The position numbers were made by a program, and so were the translations under genes. 64,000 nt of DNA, from positions 79,905-143,904 of the forward strand of contig NZ_NTGE01000120.1 of the NCBI RefSeq assembly GCF_002291145.1, given 5' to 3'. This DNA is from Streptomyces sp. SA15. GTDB lineage: Bacteria > Actinomycetota > Actinomycetes > Streptomycetales > Streptomycetaceae. Shown piece after piece: positions 17,419 through 26,600 of the stretch (positions are counted from its first letter, which is position 1; every line of letters begins with the position of its first letter). The notes below the pieces were generated by a model. That model made no database searches, was not told where the DNA came from, and saw only the letters and a program-made list of their open reading frames with translations.

Positions 17419-18330
17419 TCACATCCGCAGTTCCAGCCCGTCCACGGCGACTTCCATGCCGTGCCGCTCGACGGTGCGCCGCTGCGCCGAGTCCTCGAGC
17501 AGGATCGGGTTGGTGTTGTTGATATGGGTGTAGAACTTGCGTTCGATGGGGAGCGGAGACAGCTGCTCGAGGCTGCCGCCGAAACCGGCGATGGGCAGGT
17601 GCCCCATCTCGCGCGCCGTCCTGCTCGCCATGCCGAGCCGGATCAACTCGTCGTCGTCCCAGCAGGTTCCGTCGACGAGCAGGCAGGCGCAGTCGTCGAG
17701 CTGGTCGCGTACCGCATCCGTGAACTCCTGCAGGCCCGGCAGGTACACCAGTGCCCGGCCACTGCGCTCGTCGGTCAGGCGGTAGCCGACGACCCGTCCC
17801 TGTCCCTTCCCTTCGACGGTGCCGAAACGCGCCCGCTTCGTCGTGGGAACGTCGAAAGCCCGGTACGACAGCCCGTTCCCCAGCGGGACGTCGGCCTGCG
17901 GTACGACGCGCTGCCACTTGACGGGGCAGTAGGCATCGAGCGTCCGCAGCAGCGACGTCCCGTCGTACAGCGTGTCGTGCACCGGCTCGGTGGCGTGGAG
18001 CTCGATGCCACCTGCCTCCCGGAGCAGCAGCAGACCGAGCGTGTGATCGAGCTCGGCGTCGGTGAGTACCACGGCCTGCAGGGGAACCGCCCTGCCACTG
18101 TCGGTACCGCTGGAGGGGTGCAGGGCGGGGAAGGACTCGAACTGGACATGGATGTCGGGAGAGGCGTTGAACAGGAACCATCGCCGGTCGTCGGGGCTCA
18201 CGGCGATCGACGACTGGGTGCGCGCGTGGCAGGGCCGGGAACCGTCGCGCACGGCACGGCACGGAGGGCAGGCGCAGTTCCACTGCGGGAATCCTCCCCC
18301 GGCTGCCGATCCCAGCACCCGCACCCACAC
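17419..18330 (-). CDS. pqqB: PQQ biosynthesis protein PqqB
   Basis: A 303-residue metallo-beta-lactamase-fold protein that hydroxylates the cross-linked precursor. It has the opening VRVLGSAAGGGFPQWNC, a CACPPC zinc site, NASPDIHVQ, LTDAELDHTLGLLLLREAG and, near the end, YTHINNTNPIL. The start is a GTG at 18330. A 105-bp gap with direct and inverted repeats separates it from pqqA. Confidence 0.95.
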   Translation of the reverse strand: MWVRVLGSAAGGGFPQWNCACPPCRAVRDGSRPCHARTQSSIAVSPDDRRWFLFNASPDIHVQFESFPALHPSSGTDSGRAVPLQAVVLTDAELDHTLGLLLLREAGGIELHATEPVHDTLYDGTSLLRTLDAYCPVKWQRVVPQADVPLGNGLSYRAFDVPTTKRARFGTVEGKGQGRVVGYRLTDERSGRALVYLPGLQEFTDAVRDQLDDCACLLVDGTCWDDDELIRLGMASRTAREMGHLPIAGFGGSLEQLSPLPIERKFYTHINNTNPILLEDSAQRRTVERHGMEVAVDGLELRM

Positions 18331-18353
18331 GTCGATCCGCCGTCCTTTCCGGT

Positions 18354-18389
18354 TTCCGGTCGTGCACCGGCTTCCGGTCGTTCACCGGC
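18354..18389. repeat. Two 18-bp direct repeats, each a small hairpin, between pqqA and pqqB
   Basis: TTCCGGTCGTGCACCGGC at 18354-18371 is followed directly by a copy with one change (18372-18389). Within each unit CCGGT and ACCGG can pair. Placed between pqqA and pqqB, they could attenuate transcription or protect the pqqA mRNA end. Confidence 0.7.
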
Positions 18390-18435
18390 CGGGGCGACGG
18401 ACCGCATCGCCCGGCGCCCTGTCCTGTGGCCGGGT

Positions 18436-18561
18436 CTACTCCCCGTCGAGCTCCAGGATGTCCATGTATGCGGTCACCTCGGCCGATACCCTGATCTCCT
18501 CGAAAGCGGGGGTCTCCCACTCATCCCGGTGGTGCTGCGGGGCAACGCTTTCCTGGTGCAT
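18436..18561 (-). CDS. pqqA: PQQ precursor peptide PqqA
   Basis: A 41-residue peptide, the source of PQQ. The conserved Glu-x-x-x-Tyr pair (AEVTAY, Glu28 and Tyr32) is the site where PqqE forms the carbon-carbon link. The preceding WETPAFEEIRVS resembles the recognition segment of known PqqA peptides. It is longer than the common 22-29 residues, with both an N-terminal extension and an acidic tail after Tyr32 (MDILELDGE). GGAGGTG lies eight bases before the ATG at 18561. Confidence 0.92.
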   Translation of the reverse strand: MHQESVAPQHHRDEWETPAFEEIRVSAEVTAYMDILELDGE

Positions 18562-18614
18562 GGCGGTCACCTCCTCCCTGAAGTTCCAGGGCCGTCCTCC
18601 CTGAGGTTCCAGCG

Positions 18615-20294
18615 CTATTCCGGCAGCGCAAAGGCGAACACAGCGTCGCCGTGGGAGGCGCCCAGCATCGCGGGGACGATCCCTTCGACCCAGCTCCCCC
18701 ATCCGACCGGCACGGCTATGTACTGCCTTCCGTCGACGCTGTAGGTCGTCGGGTTGCTGTGGTGGCCGCTTCCCGTCTGGAACTGCCACAGCAGCTCCCC
18801 GGTGTGCGCGTTGAACGCGTTGAACTCCCCTGACGGTTGGCCGACGAACACCAGGTCCCCGCCCGTGGCCAGCACCGACGCGCTCATCGGCGTATCGTTG
18901 CGCCACCTCCACACCTCCTCGCCCGTGGACGCGGAGAAGGCCTCCACGAACCCCTGCATGTCCTCGGCGTCCACGGTCACACTCGCTCCCCAGTAGGGAA
19001 TGCTCTCCTTGAACTCCCTGTGCCGAAGCGTCACCTCAGCACCGACATCCTGTACCGGTACGTAGAACATCTGCGTCCGCGGGCTGTAGGCCGCGTGCGT
19101 CCATTCCTTGGCCCCGGCCGGCCCCGGCCAGAAGTGGACCGGCTCGCCCTCCTTCTCGGGCAACACCCTGGGCACCACATTGCCCTTGACGTCGATCTCG
19201 CCCCAGGTGATGCGTTCGCCGAAGGGCGTCACCCGGACCAGCGCACCGTTCGCACGGTCCAGCGTGAAGCAGTACCCGTTCTTGTCGAAGTGCGCCAGCA
19301 GCTTCTGCCCGTCCAGGTCGTAGAGGATGCACTCCATGTTGCTGTCGTAGTCCCACACGTCGTGCGGGGTGCACTGGTAGTGCCAGCGGATGTCGCCATG
19401 GTCGGGATCCAAGGCGATGACGCTGTCGGTATAGAGGTTGTCGCCCTCACGGACGCCTCCGTCGAAGTCGGGTGCCGGGTTGCCGGTCCCCCAGTACAGG
19501 AGATTCAGCTCCGGGTCGTAGGTACCCGTGATCCAGGTGTTGCCGCCGCCACGCGCCCAGGCCGGTCCGTCCGGCCAGGTGTCCGACCCCGGCTCGCCGG
19601 GCTTGGGGACGGTGTAGGTGCGCCAGGCGCGCTCTCCGGTTTCGAGAGAGAAGGCGTCGATGTGACCGCGCACGCCGAATTCACCGCCGGAGCTGCCCAC
19701 GATGACCTTGTCCTTCACGACGAGGGGAGCCACCGTGGCGCTCTCAGCTGCCCGCACATCACCGTTCGTCACGTCCCATACACACTCACCGGTGACGGCG
19801 TCGAGTGCGATCACATGGGCGTTCAGGGTGACGGCGAAGACCTTCCCGTGCGCGACTGCCACCCCGCGGTTGACGTTGCCGCAGCAGAGGGAGACATCGA
19901 AGGGGATCGCGTGCTTGTACTGCCACAGTTGCCGCCCGGTCCGGGCGTCGAGGGCCCAGATCCAACCGTCCCAGCCCGAGACGTACATGACCCCGTCCAC
20001 GACGATCGGAGCGGCCTCGAAGGCGTATGTCGACTGCCCCGCGTGGAAGCCGGCCGAGCCGAACTGGAACACCCAGGCGGGGGTGAGGTGCTTGACGTTC
20101 TCCGCATTGATCTGGTCGAGCGAGCTGTACCGCTGCCCGTCATAGGCGCCGTAGTAGGTGAGCCAGTTCTGCGGTTCCGAGCGGGCCTGGAGAATGCGCT
20201 CGTACGTAACGTTCTGCGCCACTGGGGGCGCACTCCCGACCATGGGGCTCAGTTCCGAGAAATTGACGGCCGACGGTGCCTGGATGTACTCCAT
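18615..20294 (-). CDS. PQQ-dependent alcohol dehydrogenase with lanthanide-type active site
   Basis: A 559-residue eight-bladed quinoprotein. It keeps the vicinal disulfide pair (Cys137-Cys138, SLCCGN) and repeated Trp-docking motifs (for example GELLWQFQTGSG). Metal and PQQ ligands match methanol-dehydrogenase-type enzymes: Glu205 (GGEFGVRG), Asn272 (WGTGNPAP), catalytic Asp315 in TPHDVWDYDSN. The extra Asp317, two residues after Asp315, is the residue that marks lanthanide-using XoxF/PedH-type enzymes. No Sec or Tat signal is visible (MEYIQAPSAVNFSELSP), whereas known homologues are exported. It oxidises alcohols or aldehydes to feed electrons outward. It lies between the cupredoxin-like gene (55 bp) and pqqA (53 bp). 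Confidence 0.93.
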   Translation of the reverse strand: MEYIQAPSAVNFSELSPMVGSAPPVAQNVTYERILQARSEPQNWLTYYGAYDGQRYSSLDQINAENVKHLTPAWVFQFGSAGFHAGQSTYAFEAAPIVVDGVMYVSGWDGWIWALDARTGRQLWQYKHAIPFDVSLCCGNVNRGVAVAHGKVFAVTLNAHVIALDAVTGECVWDVTNGDVRAAESATVAPLVVKDKVIVGSSGGEFGVRGHIDAFSLETGERAWRTYTVPKPGEPGSDTWPDGPAWARGGGNTWITGTYDPELNLLYWGTGNPAPDFDGGVREGDNLYTDSVIALDPDHGDIRWHYQCTPHDVWDYDSNMECILYDLDGQKLLAHFDKNGYCFTLDRANGALVRVTPFGERITWGEIDVKGNVVPRVLPEKEGEPVHFWPGPAGAKEWTHAAYSPRTQMFYVPVQDVGAEVTLRHREFKESIPYWGASVTVDAEDMQGFVEAFSASTGEEVWRWRNDTPMSASVLATGGDLVFVGQPSGEFNAFNAHTGELLWQFQTGSGHHSNPTTYSVDGRQYIAVPVGWGSWVEGIVPAMLGASHGDAVFAFALPE

Positions 20295-20349
20295 GAGGTC
20301 TCCTTTCCAGGAGGCGGCCGTCGCTCCGGCCTCCTTTCCGAGGCACTTT

Positions 20350-20811
20350 CTACGGCCGTGGCTGGTCCGGGCGGTCGAGGCGGGCCTCTTGCGGAACGTC
20401 CCCGAGTACGGCGATCACTCCCACCAAGCCACGGCCCTCGTCGTTGCCCACATTGGAACCGAACCAGTAGTAGCCCGGACCGTCGAGGTTGAGGACCGTC
20501 GTTCCCCGTGAGTAGACCGGAAGCCACATCCATTTGCTGTCGCCGTTGCTCGGCAGGAGCGCACAGTGCGTGTTCGTGTCGTCGTTGACGAGCTCGATGT
20601 CGAGGTCGCCCCCATGGGGCATGACGACGATGGAGGGCTCCCAGACCAGCTCATCGGGCGGGATGCGGACGCGGGCGCGCAGTCGGCCGTCGGCCCCTTC
20701 CTCGGCGTGGCCGAGGCCTCCGTGGGCGATCAGCCGTCCCAGCGTCGCCTTGTTCTGCCCGTACAGCTCCGGCATTTCATGCTCCGCCGCTGCCTTCCCC
20801 TCGGTCGTCAT
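20350..20811 (-). CDS. PQQ-associated cupredoxin-like protein (MSMEG_3727-like)
   Basis: A 153-residue protein with a plastocyanin-like strand pattern: LVWEPSIVVMPHGGDLDIEL, NDDTNTHCALLP, RGTTVLNLDGPGYYWFGSN and GLVGVIAVLG. It resembles a small actinobacterial family found next to PQQ dehydrogenases. One His is kept where blue-copper proteins have their first ligand, but the Cys-x-x-His-x-x-x-Met loop is replaced by SNVGNDEGRGLVG, so a normal type-1 copper site is unlikely. It has no signal peptide. AGGAGG lies eight bases before the ATG at 20811. It heads the PQQ operon and may be an electron-transfer or scaffolding partner of the dehydrogenase. Confidence 0.7.
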   Translation of the reverse strand: MTTEGKAAAEHEMPELYGQNKATLGRLIAHGGLGHAEEGADGRLRARVRIPPDELVWEPSIVVMPHGGDLDIELVNDDTNTHCALLPSNGDSKWMWLPVYSRGTTVLNLDGPGYYWFGSNVGNDEGRGLVGVIAVLGDVPQEARLDRPDQPRP

Positions 20812-21103
20812 CGGCTTGACCTCCTGTCTCCGCCTACGACACATCGCCCGGAACACGGGTGAATGGTGAATGGAGCAGGAATTGGATCCGGGTTCAGATA
20901 TCGCCGGTTTATGAGGATGACCTCGGTGTAGCCTCCTACACCCGACCGGTATCCGGTGACCATATTGCGTAACTGCCCGTTGTAGCGCTTGACGTGCGCC
21001 TGTTTCGGCACCTCTGCGCAAGCGTCTATTGATCATCAGTTTAGCACCGTGGCAGGATCATCGCGCTCTCAGCTCCTCACCCACGAAGGTCCGCCCATGC
21101 CGA
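20812..21103. promoter_or_regulatory. Upstream region of the PQQ operon
   Basis: This 292-bp gap between two leftward units is less GC-rich than its neighbours (notably 20875-21050). It must contain the promoter of the PQQ operon and the end of the preceding phosphatase transcript. I see no convincing operator palindrome or terminator. Confidence 0.4.
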
Positions 21104-23170
21104 CTACTGGGCCCGGGCGGCGAGGAGGGCGACGTCGTCGTGGTCGTCGGGGTGGCGCAGGCCGTACAGCAGGAGGTCGCACGTCTCTTCCAGGGGCCGG
21201 TAAGGCTCGTCGAGGAGGCTGAGGAGGAAGTTCAGGCGGTCGTCAATGGGGTGGTGGCGGGTCTCGACGAGGCCGTCCGTGTAGAGGACCAACAGATCGC
21301 CGGCGTTGAGGTCGGCGGTGGTGGTTTCGAAGGAGATGCCGCCGACGCCGAGCGGGGCTCCGCTGGGCAGGTCGAGCAGTTCGGCGGCGTGGCCGGGGCG
21401 GGCCAGCGCGGGCGGCATGTGTCCTGCGTTGGCGATGTGGCACTGCCTGCTGTGGGGGTCGTACACGGCGTAGAGGCACGTGACGATGTAGTGCTCCAGA
21501 TCGCAGGTGATCTTGTCGAGGTGCTGGAGCACTGCCTCGGGGGCGAGGTCGAGGTCTGCGTAGGCGCAGGTAGCGGTGCGCAGTCGGCCCATGGTGGCGG
21601 CGGCGTCGATGCCGTTGCCCATGACATCGCCGACGACCAGCGCCGTCCTGTCGTCGGCCAGGGCGATGACGTCGTACCAGTCACCGCCGACTTCGCTGGT
21701 GGACTGGGCGGGCTGGTAGCGGGTGGCGAGTTCCAGGCCGGGGTGGTGCGGTGAGTGGGCGGGCAGCAGGCTGCGCTGGAGGGTGAGGGCGGTGTTGCGC
21801 ACGCTCTGGTACCAGCGGGCGTTGTCGATGGCCACGGCGGCCCGGCCGGCCAGCTCACTGGCCAGGATGACATCGTCCTCGTCGAACGGGAGGGGGTTGC
21901 GGGTGCGCTTGAGGTCGAGGGCGCCGAGCACTTCGCCGTGGGAGATCAGCGGCACCGCGAGATAGGAGTGGACGCCGGCGCGGGCCAGGAGCGAGGTGGC
22001 CTCCGGGTCGCGGGCGATGCGCCGCAGGTCGTGTTCGGCCACGTGGCGTACCAGGACCGGCCGACCGGTGTGGACGCACAGGGTGACCAGACGGTCGGCG
22101 TCGTAGGCGGTGAGATCCCCGGGAGGGTCGGCGGCGCGGAGCGCCACGGTGGGGTGGGCCGCTTTGATGGCCAGGGCACGGAAGAGTTCCGGGCCGCTGT
22201 GCGGTTTGCTCGCGCGGCGGAAGGCCAGGGCGGAGTCGAGGATGCCCACGGCGACCACGTCGGCGAGGACCGGGGTCGCGATGTCGGCCAGTTCGCTCGC
22301 GGTCTGCTCCACGTCCAGGCTGGTGCCGACGCGGGTGGAGGCGTCGGCGATGAGGGCCAGGCGGCGCCGGGCCCGGTCGGCCTCGGTGGCCGCGCGGTGT
22401 CGCTCGGTGACGTCGACGACCGAGGTGGCCGCGCCGAGGATCCGCCCGCCGGGGTCCTCCAGCCGGTAGAAGGAGAGGGACCAGGCGTGATCGTGGTCGG
22501 GGTCGGCGGGGGTGCGGCCGACGGCGTACTGGTCGAGCAGCGGGGTTCCGGTGGTCAGTACTTGGTGCAGGGCGGACTCGATGGTGTCGACGTCGGGGAA
22601 GGTCAGGGTTTCCCTCAGGTGGCGGCCGATGTGCTCCTCGGCGGGGATGCCGTCGATGCGCTCCAGTGCCGGATTGACCAGGAGATAGCGCAGGTCGGGG
22701 TCCATGAGGGCCAAGCCGATCGGGGACTGGTTGACCAGCCGTTCGGCCAGGGCAAGGTCGGTCTCGAGGCGCTGCAGGGTGGGGTGGTCGGCCGCGAGGC
22801 CCAGGGCGTAGACCTCCCCGCGGTCGTTCAGCAGCCGCATGTTGCGGAACTCCATCAGGCGGGTGCTGCCGTCCTTGTGCCGGATGGGGAAGGCGCCGGA
22901 CCAGCTCCGGCCGGTCTCCATCACCTCGGTGAACAGACTCAGGACGGCCTGTAGGTGCTCCGGGTTGACCATCAGCCGCGCCGCGTACTGGCCAAGCGCC
23001 TCGTTCGCGGTGTAACCGAAGAGTTCCTCGGCCTGCGGGCTCCACAACACGATGCGCCCACCGGCGTCCAGCACCACCGCGGCGACACTCAGCATGTCCA
23101 GCAGGCTGGCCGCCCGGGGCTGCCCGGGGCCGGGCTGGTCGCCGTCGGACTGGAAGGACTCGGTTTGCAT
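21104..23170 (-). CDS. PAS-PAS-GAF SpoIIE-type PP2C phosphatase
   Basis: A 688-residue multidomain phosphatase. The first PAS domain covers about 20-140 (GGRIVLWSPQAEELFGYTAN) and the second about 145-265 (QSPIGLALMDPDLRYLLVNP). The GAF domain covers about 285-455 (STRVGTSLDVEQTASELADI). The SpoIIE-like PP2C domain covers 470-688 with VGGDWYDVIAL, VVGDVMGNG, YTDGLVETR and DDVALLA as metal ligands. It lacks the C-terminal HATPase of the phosphatase at 11.2 kb. It probably dephosphorylates an anti-anti-sigma factor in response to light, redox or a small ligand sensed by PAS/GAF. It flanks the PQQ operon on its upstream side. Confidence 0.88.
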   Translation of the reverse strand: MQTESFQSDGDQPGPGQPRAASLLDMLSVAAVVLDAGGRIVLWSPQAEELFGYTANEALGQYAARLMVNPEHLQAVLSLFTEVMETGRSWSGAFPIRHKDGSTRLMEFRNMRLLNDRGEVYALGLAADHPTLQRLETDLALAERLVNQSPIGLALMDPDLRYLLVNPALERIDGIPAEEHIGRHLRETLTFPDVDTIESALHQVLTTGTPLLDQYAVGRTPADPDHDHAWSLSFYRLEDPGGRILGAATSVVDVTERHRAATEADRARRRLALIADASTRVGTSLDVEQTASELADIATPVLADVVAVGILDSALAFRRASKPHSGPELFRALAIKAAHPTVALRAADPPGDLTAYDADRLVTLCVHTGRPVLVRHVAEHDLRRIARDPEATSLLARAGVHSYLAVPLISHGEVLGALDLKRTRNPLPFDEDDVILASELAGRAAVAIDNARWYQSVRNTALTLQRSLLPAHSPHHPGLELATRYQPAQSTSEVGGDWYDVIALADDRTALVVGDVMGNGIDAAATMGRLRTATCAYADLDLAPEAVLQHLDKITCDLEHYIVTCLYAVYDPHSRQCHIANAGHMPPALARPGHAAELLDLPSGAPLGVGGISFETTTADLNAGDLLVLYTDGLVETRHHPIDDRLNFLLSLLDEPYRPLEETCDLLLYGLRHPDDHDDVALLAARAQ

Positions 23171-23628
23171 CCCAGATCTCCCTCCGCGGTGCCAGCGTTA
23201 CCTGCGACCTTCGTCGGCACTGCTCCACATATGTTCTGATTTGGGGTATCTCCATGCTGCCCCTGGCGGCGTAGCCTGCCCAGTCCAGGACCGAGCCGCG
23301 TTGCCGTGCACAGGCAGAGCGCCGTGGCACGACGACAGCTGAGCCCCCGCCGGAGGGCGCCTGATCCACCTCGGCAGCCGTCCCTGGACAGGTCGAAGGC
23401 ATGGTTGTGGGGCATCTCTCGTTCGGCGGACGAACCGCTGGTCATCGACGGTTCGCGATGATCTAGAGGCCCTCCGAACGGCCCTTCCGAGTGGTCGTCA
23501 ACAGGGATCGAGCCTAGCGTCGTACTAATATTTCCGGCTTGTTACGGAGCTGGACCCGGACAACCCCAGGCAGACCTGCGGGCCCGCCAGCGCCCCGGAG
23601 GCTTCCGGGATCGAGACGCGAGGACCCG
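23171..23628. other. 458-bp divergent intergenic region
   Basis: It separates the leftward PAS/GAF phosphatase from the rightward peptide synthetase. No convincing gene is present: the open frames are Arg/Pro-rich shadows. A short inverted repeat TCATCG/CGATGA (23442-23461) and a less GC-rich stretch at 23520-23540 are the only candidate control elements. I found no copy of the tRNA-Leu end here that would mark the other edge of an island. Confidence 0.5.
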
Positions 23629-26600
23629 ATGGCAGCCATACACGAGAGCAGTGCTCTCGGTCTGCTCGACGAAGAGATCCGCGAGCGGTTCGGTGACACG
23701 GCACGTTTCTCCGGGGGGCCGGCAGCTTCTCCACGCACGCTCGTGGACGTCTTCGACGCGTCCGTACGGTCGTACCCGGACGAACTCGCCCTGGACGACG
23801 GCACGACGCAGCTCACGTACCGTGCGCTGGCCGTGGAGGTGGAGCGGCTCAGGCGGCGCCTCGCGGAGGCCGGGGTCGGGCTCGGGGACCGGGTGGGGGT
23901 GCGGGTCCCGTCCGGCACCAATGATCTCTACGTGGCGATCCTCGCCGTGCTCGCGGCCGGTGCCGCCTACGTCCCTGTCGACGCCGAGGACCCGGACGAG
24001 CGGGCCGAGTTGGTGTTCGGGGAGGCGGACGTGCGGGCCGTCGTCGGGGCCGGGCACGAGCTGACCACCCTCTCGCGCGGTGACGTGCCCGCCGCCCGCC
24101 CCGGCATCGAGCACGACGCGTGGATCATCTTCACCTCCGGGTCCACCGGGAAGCCCAAGGGCGTCGCCGTCAGCCATCGCAGCGCCGCCGCCTTCGTGGA
24201 CGCCGAGGCCGCGCTGTTCCTGACCGAGGATCCGATCGGGCCCGGGGACCGCGTCATGGCGGGACTGTCCGTCGCCTTCGACGCGTCCTGCGAGGAGATG
24301 TGGCTGGCCTGGCGGTACGGGGCGTGTCTGGTGCCCGTGCCGCGCTCGCAGGTCAGGAGCGGGGCCGATCTCGGGCCCTGGCTGGTCGAGCAGGAGATCA
24401 CCGTCGTGTCGACCGTGCCGACGCTTGCCGCGCTCTGGGAGCCCGAGACCCTCAACGACGTACGGCTGCTGATCTTCGGCGGTGAGGCCTGCCCGCCCGA
24501 GCTGGCGCAGCGGCTGGTGACCGAGGGGCGCGAGGTGTGGAACACCTACGGGCCCACCGAGGCGACCGTCGTGGCCTGTGCCTCGCTGATGACCGGCGAG
24601 GAGCCGATCCGGATCGGACTGCCGCTGGACGGCTGGGAGCTGGCCGTCGTCGACGAGGCCGGGGAGCCGGTGCCGATGGGCGGCAGCGGGCAGCTGGTGA
24701 TCGGCGGGGTCGGGCTCGCGCGGTATCTCGACGCCGAGAAGGACGCGGAGAAGTACGCGCCGCTGGAGTCCCTCGGGTGGGAGCGGGCGTACCGCAGCGG
24801 TGACCTCGTCAAGGCGGAGCCCGAGGGGCTGGTGTTCCTCGGCCGGGCCGACGAGCAGATCAAGCTGGGCGGGCGGCGCATCGAGCTCGGTGAGGTGGAC
24901 GCGGCGCTGCAGGCGCTGCCCGGTGTCGCCGGGGCCGCGGCCGCCGTACGGACCGCCCGCAGCGGCAATCAGCTGCTCGTCGGTTACATCGTGACGCAGG
25001 AGGGCTGGGACCACGCGGCGGCCGTCGAGAAGCTGCGGGCGGAACTGCCCGCCGCGCTCGTCCCGTTGCTCGCGCCGGTCGACGAGCTGCCGACCCGCAC
25101 CAGCGGCAAGGTGGACCGGGGCGCCCTGCCCTGGCCGCTGGAGGGACTGGAGAGCGCCGGGCCGGTCGAGCAGTTGTACGGCACCGAGGCGTGGCTCGCC
25201 GAGCAGTGGAGCGAGGTGCTCGGCATCCCCGTGACGAGTGCGCGGGACGACTTCTTCGCGATCGGCGGCAGCAGCCTCGCCGCCGCCCAGCTGACCACCA
25301 GGCTGCGCACCCGCTACCCGAGCGCCGCCGTCCTCGACATCTACCAGCAGCCCGTGCTGCGGAAATTGGCCCGGCATCTGGAGGAGTCGGCGCAGGGCGA
25401 CGGTGCGGAGCGTGTCGTCGCTCCGGTTCCGGTACGCGCCCAGGTGATCCAGTTGCTGCTGATGGTTCCGCTGTTCACCCTGATGGGGCTGCGCTGGACG
25501 GTGGCGCTCGCCGCGCTCGGGAACCTGCTCCCCGTGTACTCCTGGCTGCCGACCGCCCCTTGGTGGCTCGTCGCGGCCGGGGCGGTTCTCCTCTTCAGCC
25601 CGCCGGGGCGGCTCGCGATCGGGGCGGGCGGGGCGCGGCTGCTGCTGCGAAACGTGCGGCCTGGAAGGTACGCGCGCGGCGGCAGCGTGCATCTGCGGCT
25701 GTGGACCGCCGAGCGGCTGGCCGAGTTCAGCGGGGCGACCTCGCTGACCGGGTCGTGGCTGGAGCGGTACGCGCGGGCGCTGGGCGCCAAGGTCGGTCCG
25801 GACGTGGATCTGCACTCGCTGCCGCCGGTCACCGGCATGCTCAAGCTGGGGCGCGGCGCGGCCGTGGAGTCCGAGGTGGACCTGTCCGGGTACTGGCTGG
25901 ACGGCGACCGGCTGGAGATCGGCCCGGTCAAGGTGGGCGCGCACGCCGTCGTCGGCACGCGCAGCATGCTCTTCCCGGGCGCCCGCGTCGGCAAGCGGGC
26001 CGAGGTGGCGCCGGGTTCCGCGGTCACCGGTCAGATTCCGACCGGGCAGCGGTGGGCGGGCGCGCCCGCGGTCAAGCTGGGCAAGGCCAAGCGGAACTGG
26101 CCCAAGGAGCGGCCGGTGCGGGGCGCGTACTGGCGTGCGATGTACGGCGCGACGGGCTTCGCGCTCAGCGCCCTGCCGGTGCTCGCGGGCGGAGCCGCGC
26201 TCCTCGTGGCCCACGCGTTCATCACGCCGGACGTGACCATGAGCGGCGTCGCGCTGGCCCTCGTACCGGCGACACTGGCCTACGGGCTGGCGTTCGCGCT
26301 GCTGCTCCTGATCGCCGTACGACTGCTGAGCCTCGGCCTGCGCGAGGGCACCCATCCCACGCACAGCCGGATCGGCTGGCAGGCCTGGACGGTCACCCAG
26401 CTGATGGACCGCTCGCGCGAGACCCTCTTCCCGCTGTACGCCGGGCTGGCCACGCCGGTGTGGCTGCGGCTGCTCGGGATGCGGATCGGCAAGGGCGCCG
26501 AGGTGTCGACCGTCCTCGCGCTGCCCAGCCTGACGACGGTCGGTGAGGGCGCGTTCCTGGCCGACGACACGCTGACCGCGCCGTACGAGCTCGGTGGTGG

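Noticed and set aside
23089..23445. Minus-strand 118-residue open frame in the divergent region
   Set aside because: No recognisable start signal, Arg/Ser/Cys-rich composition, and it overlaps the start of the PAS/GAF phosphatase gene in another frame.
23171..23628. Possible second attachment site marking the far end of an island
   Set aside because: I looked for a repeat of the tRNA-Leu 3' end (GGTTCAAGTCCCCCCTCGG) and found none here or elsewhere in the window.
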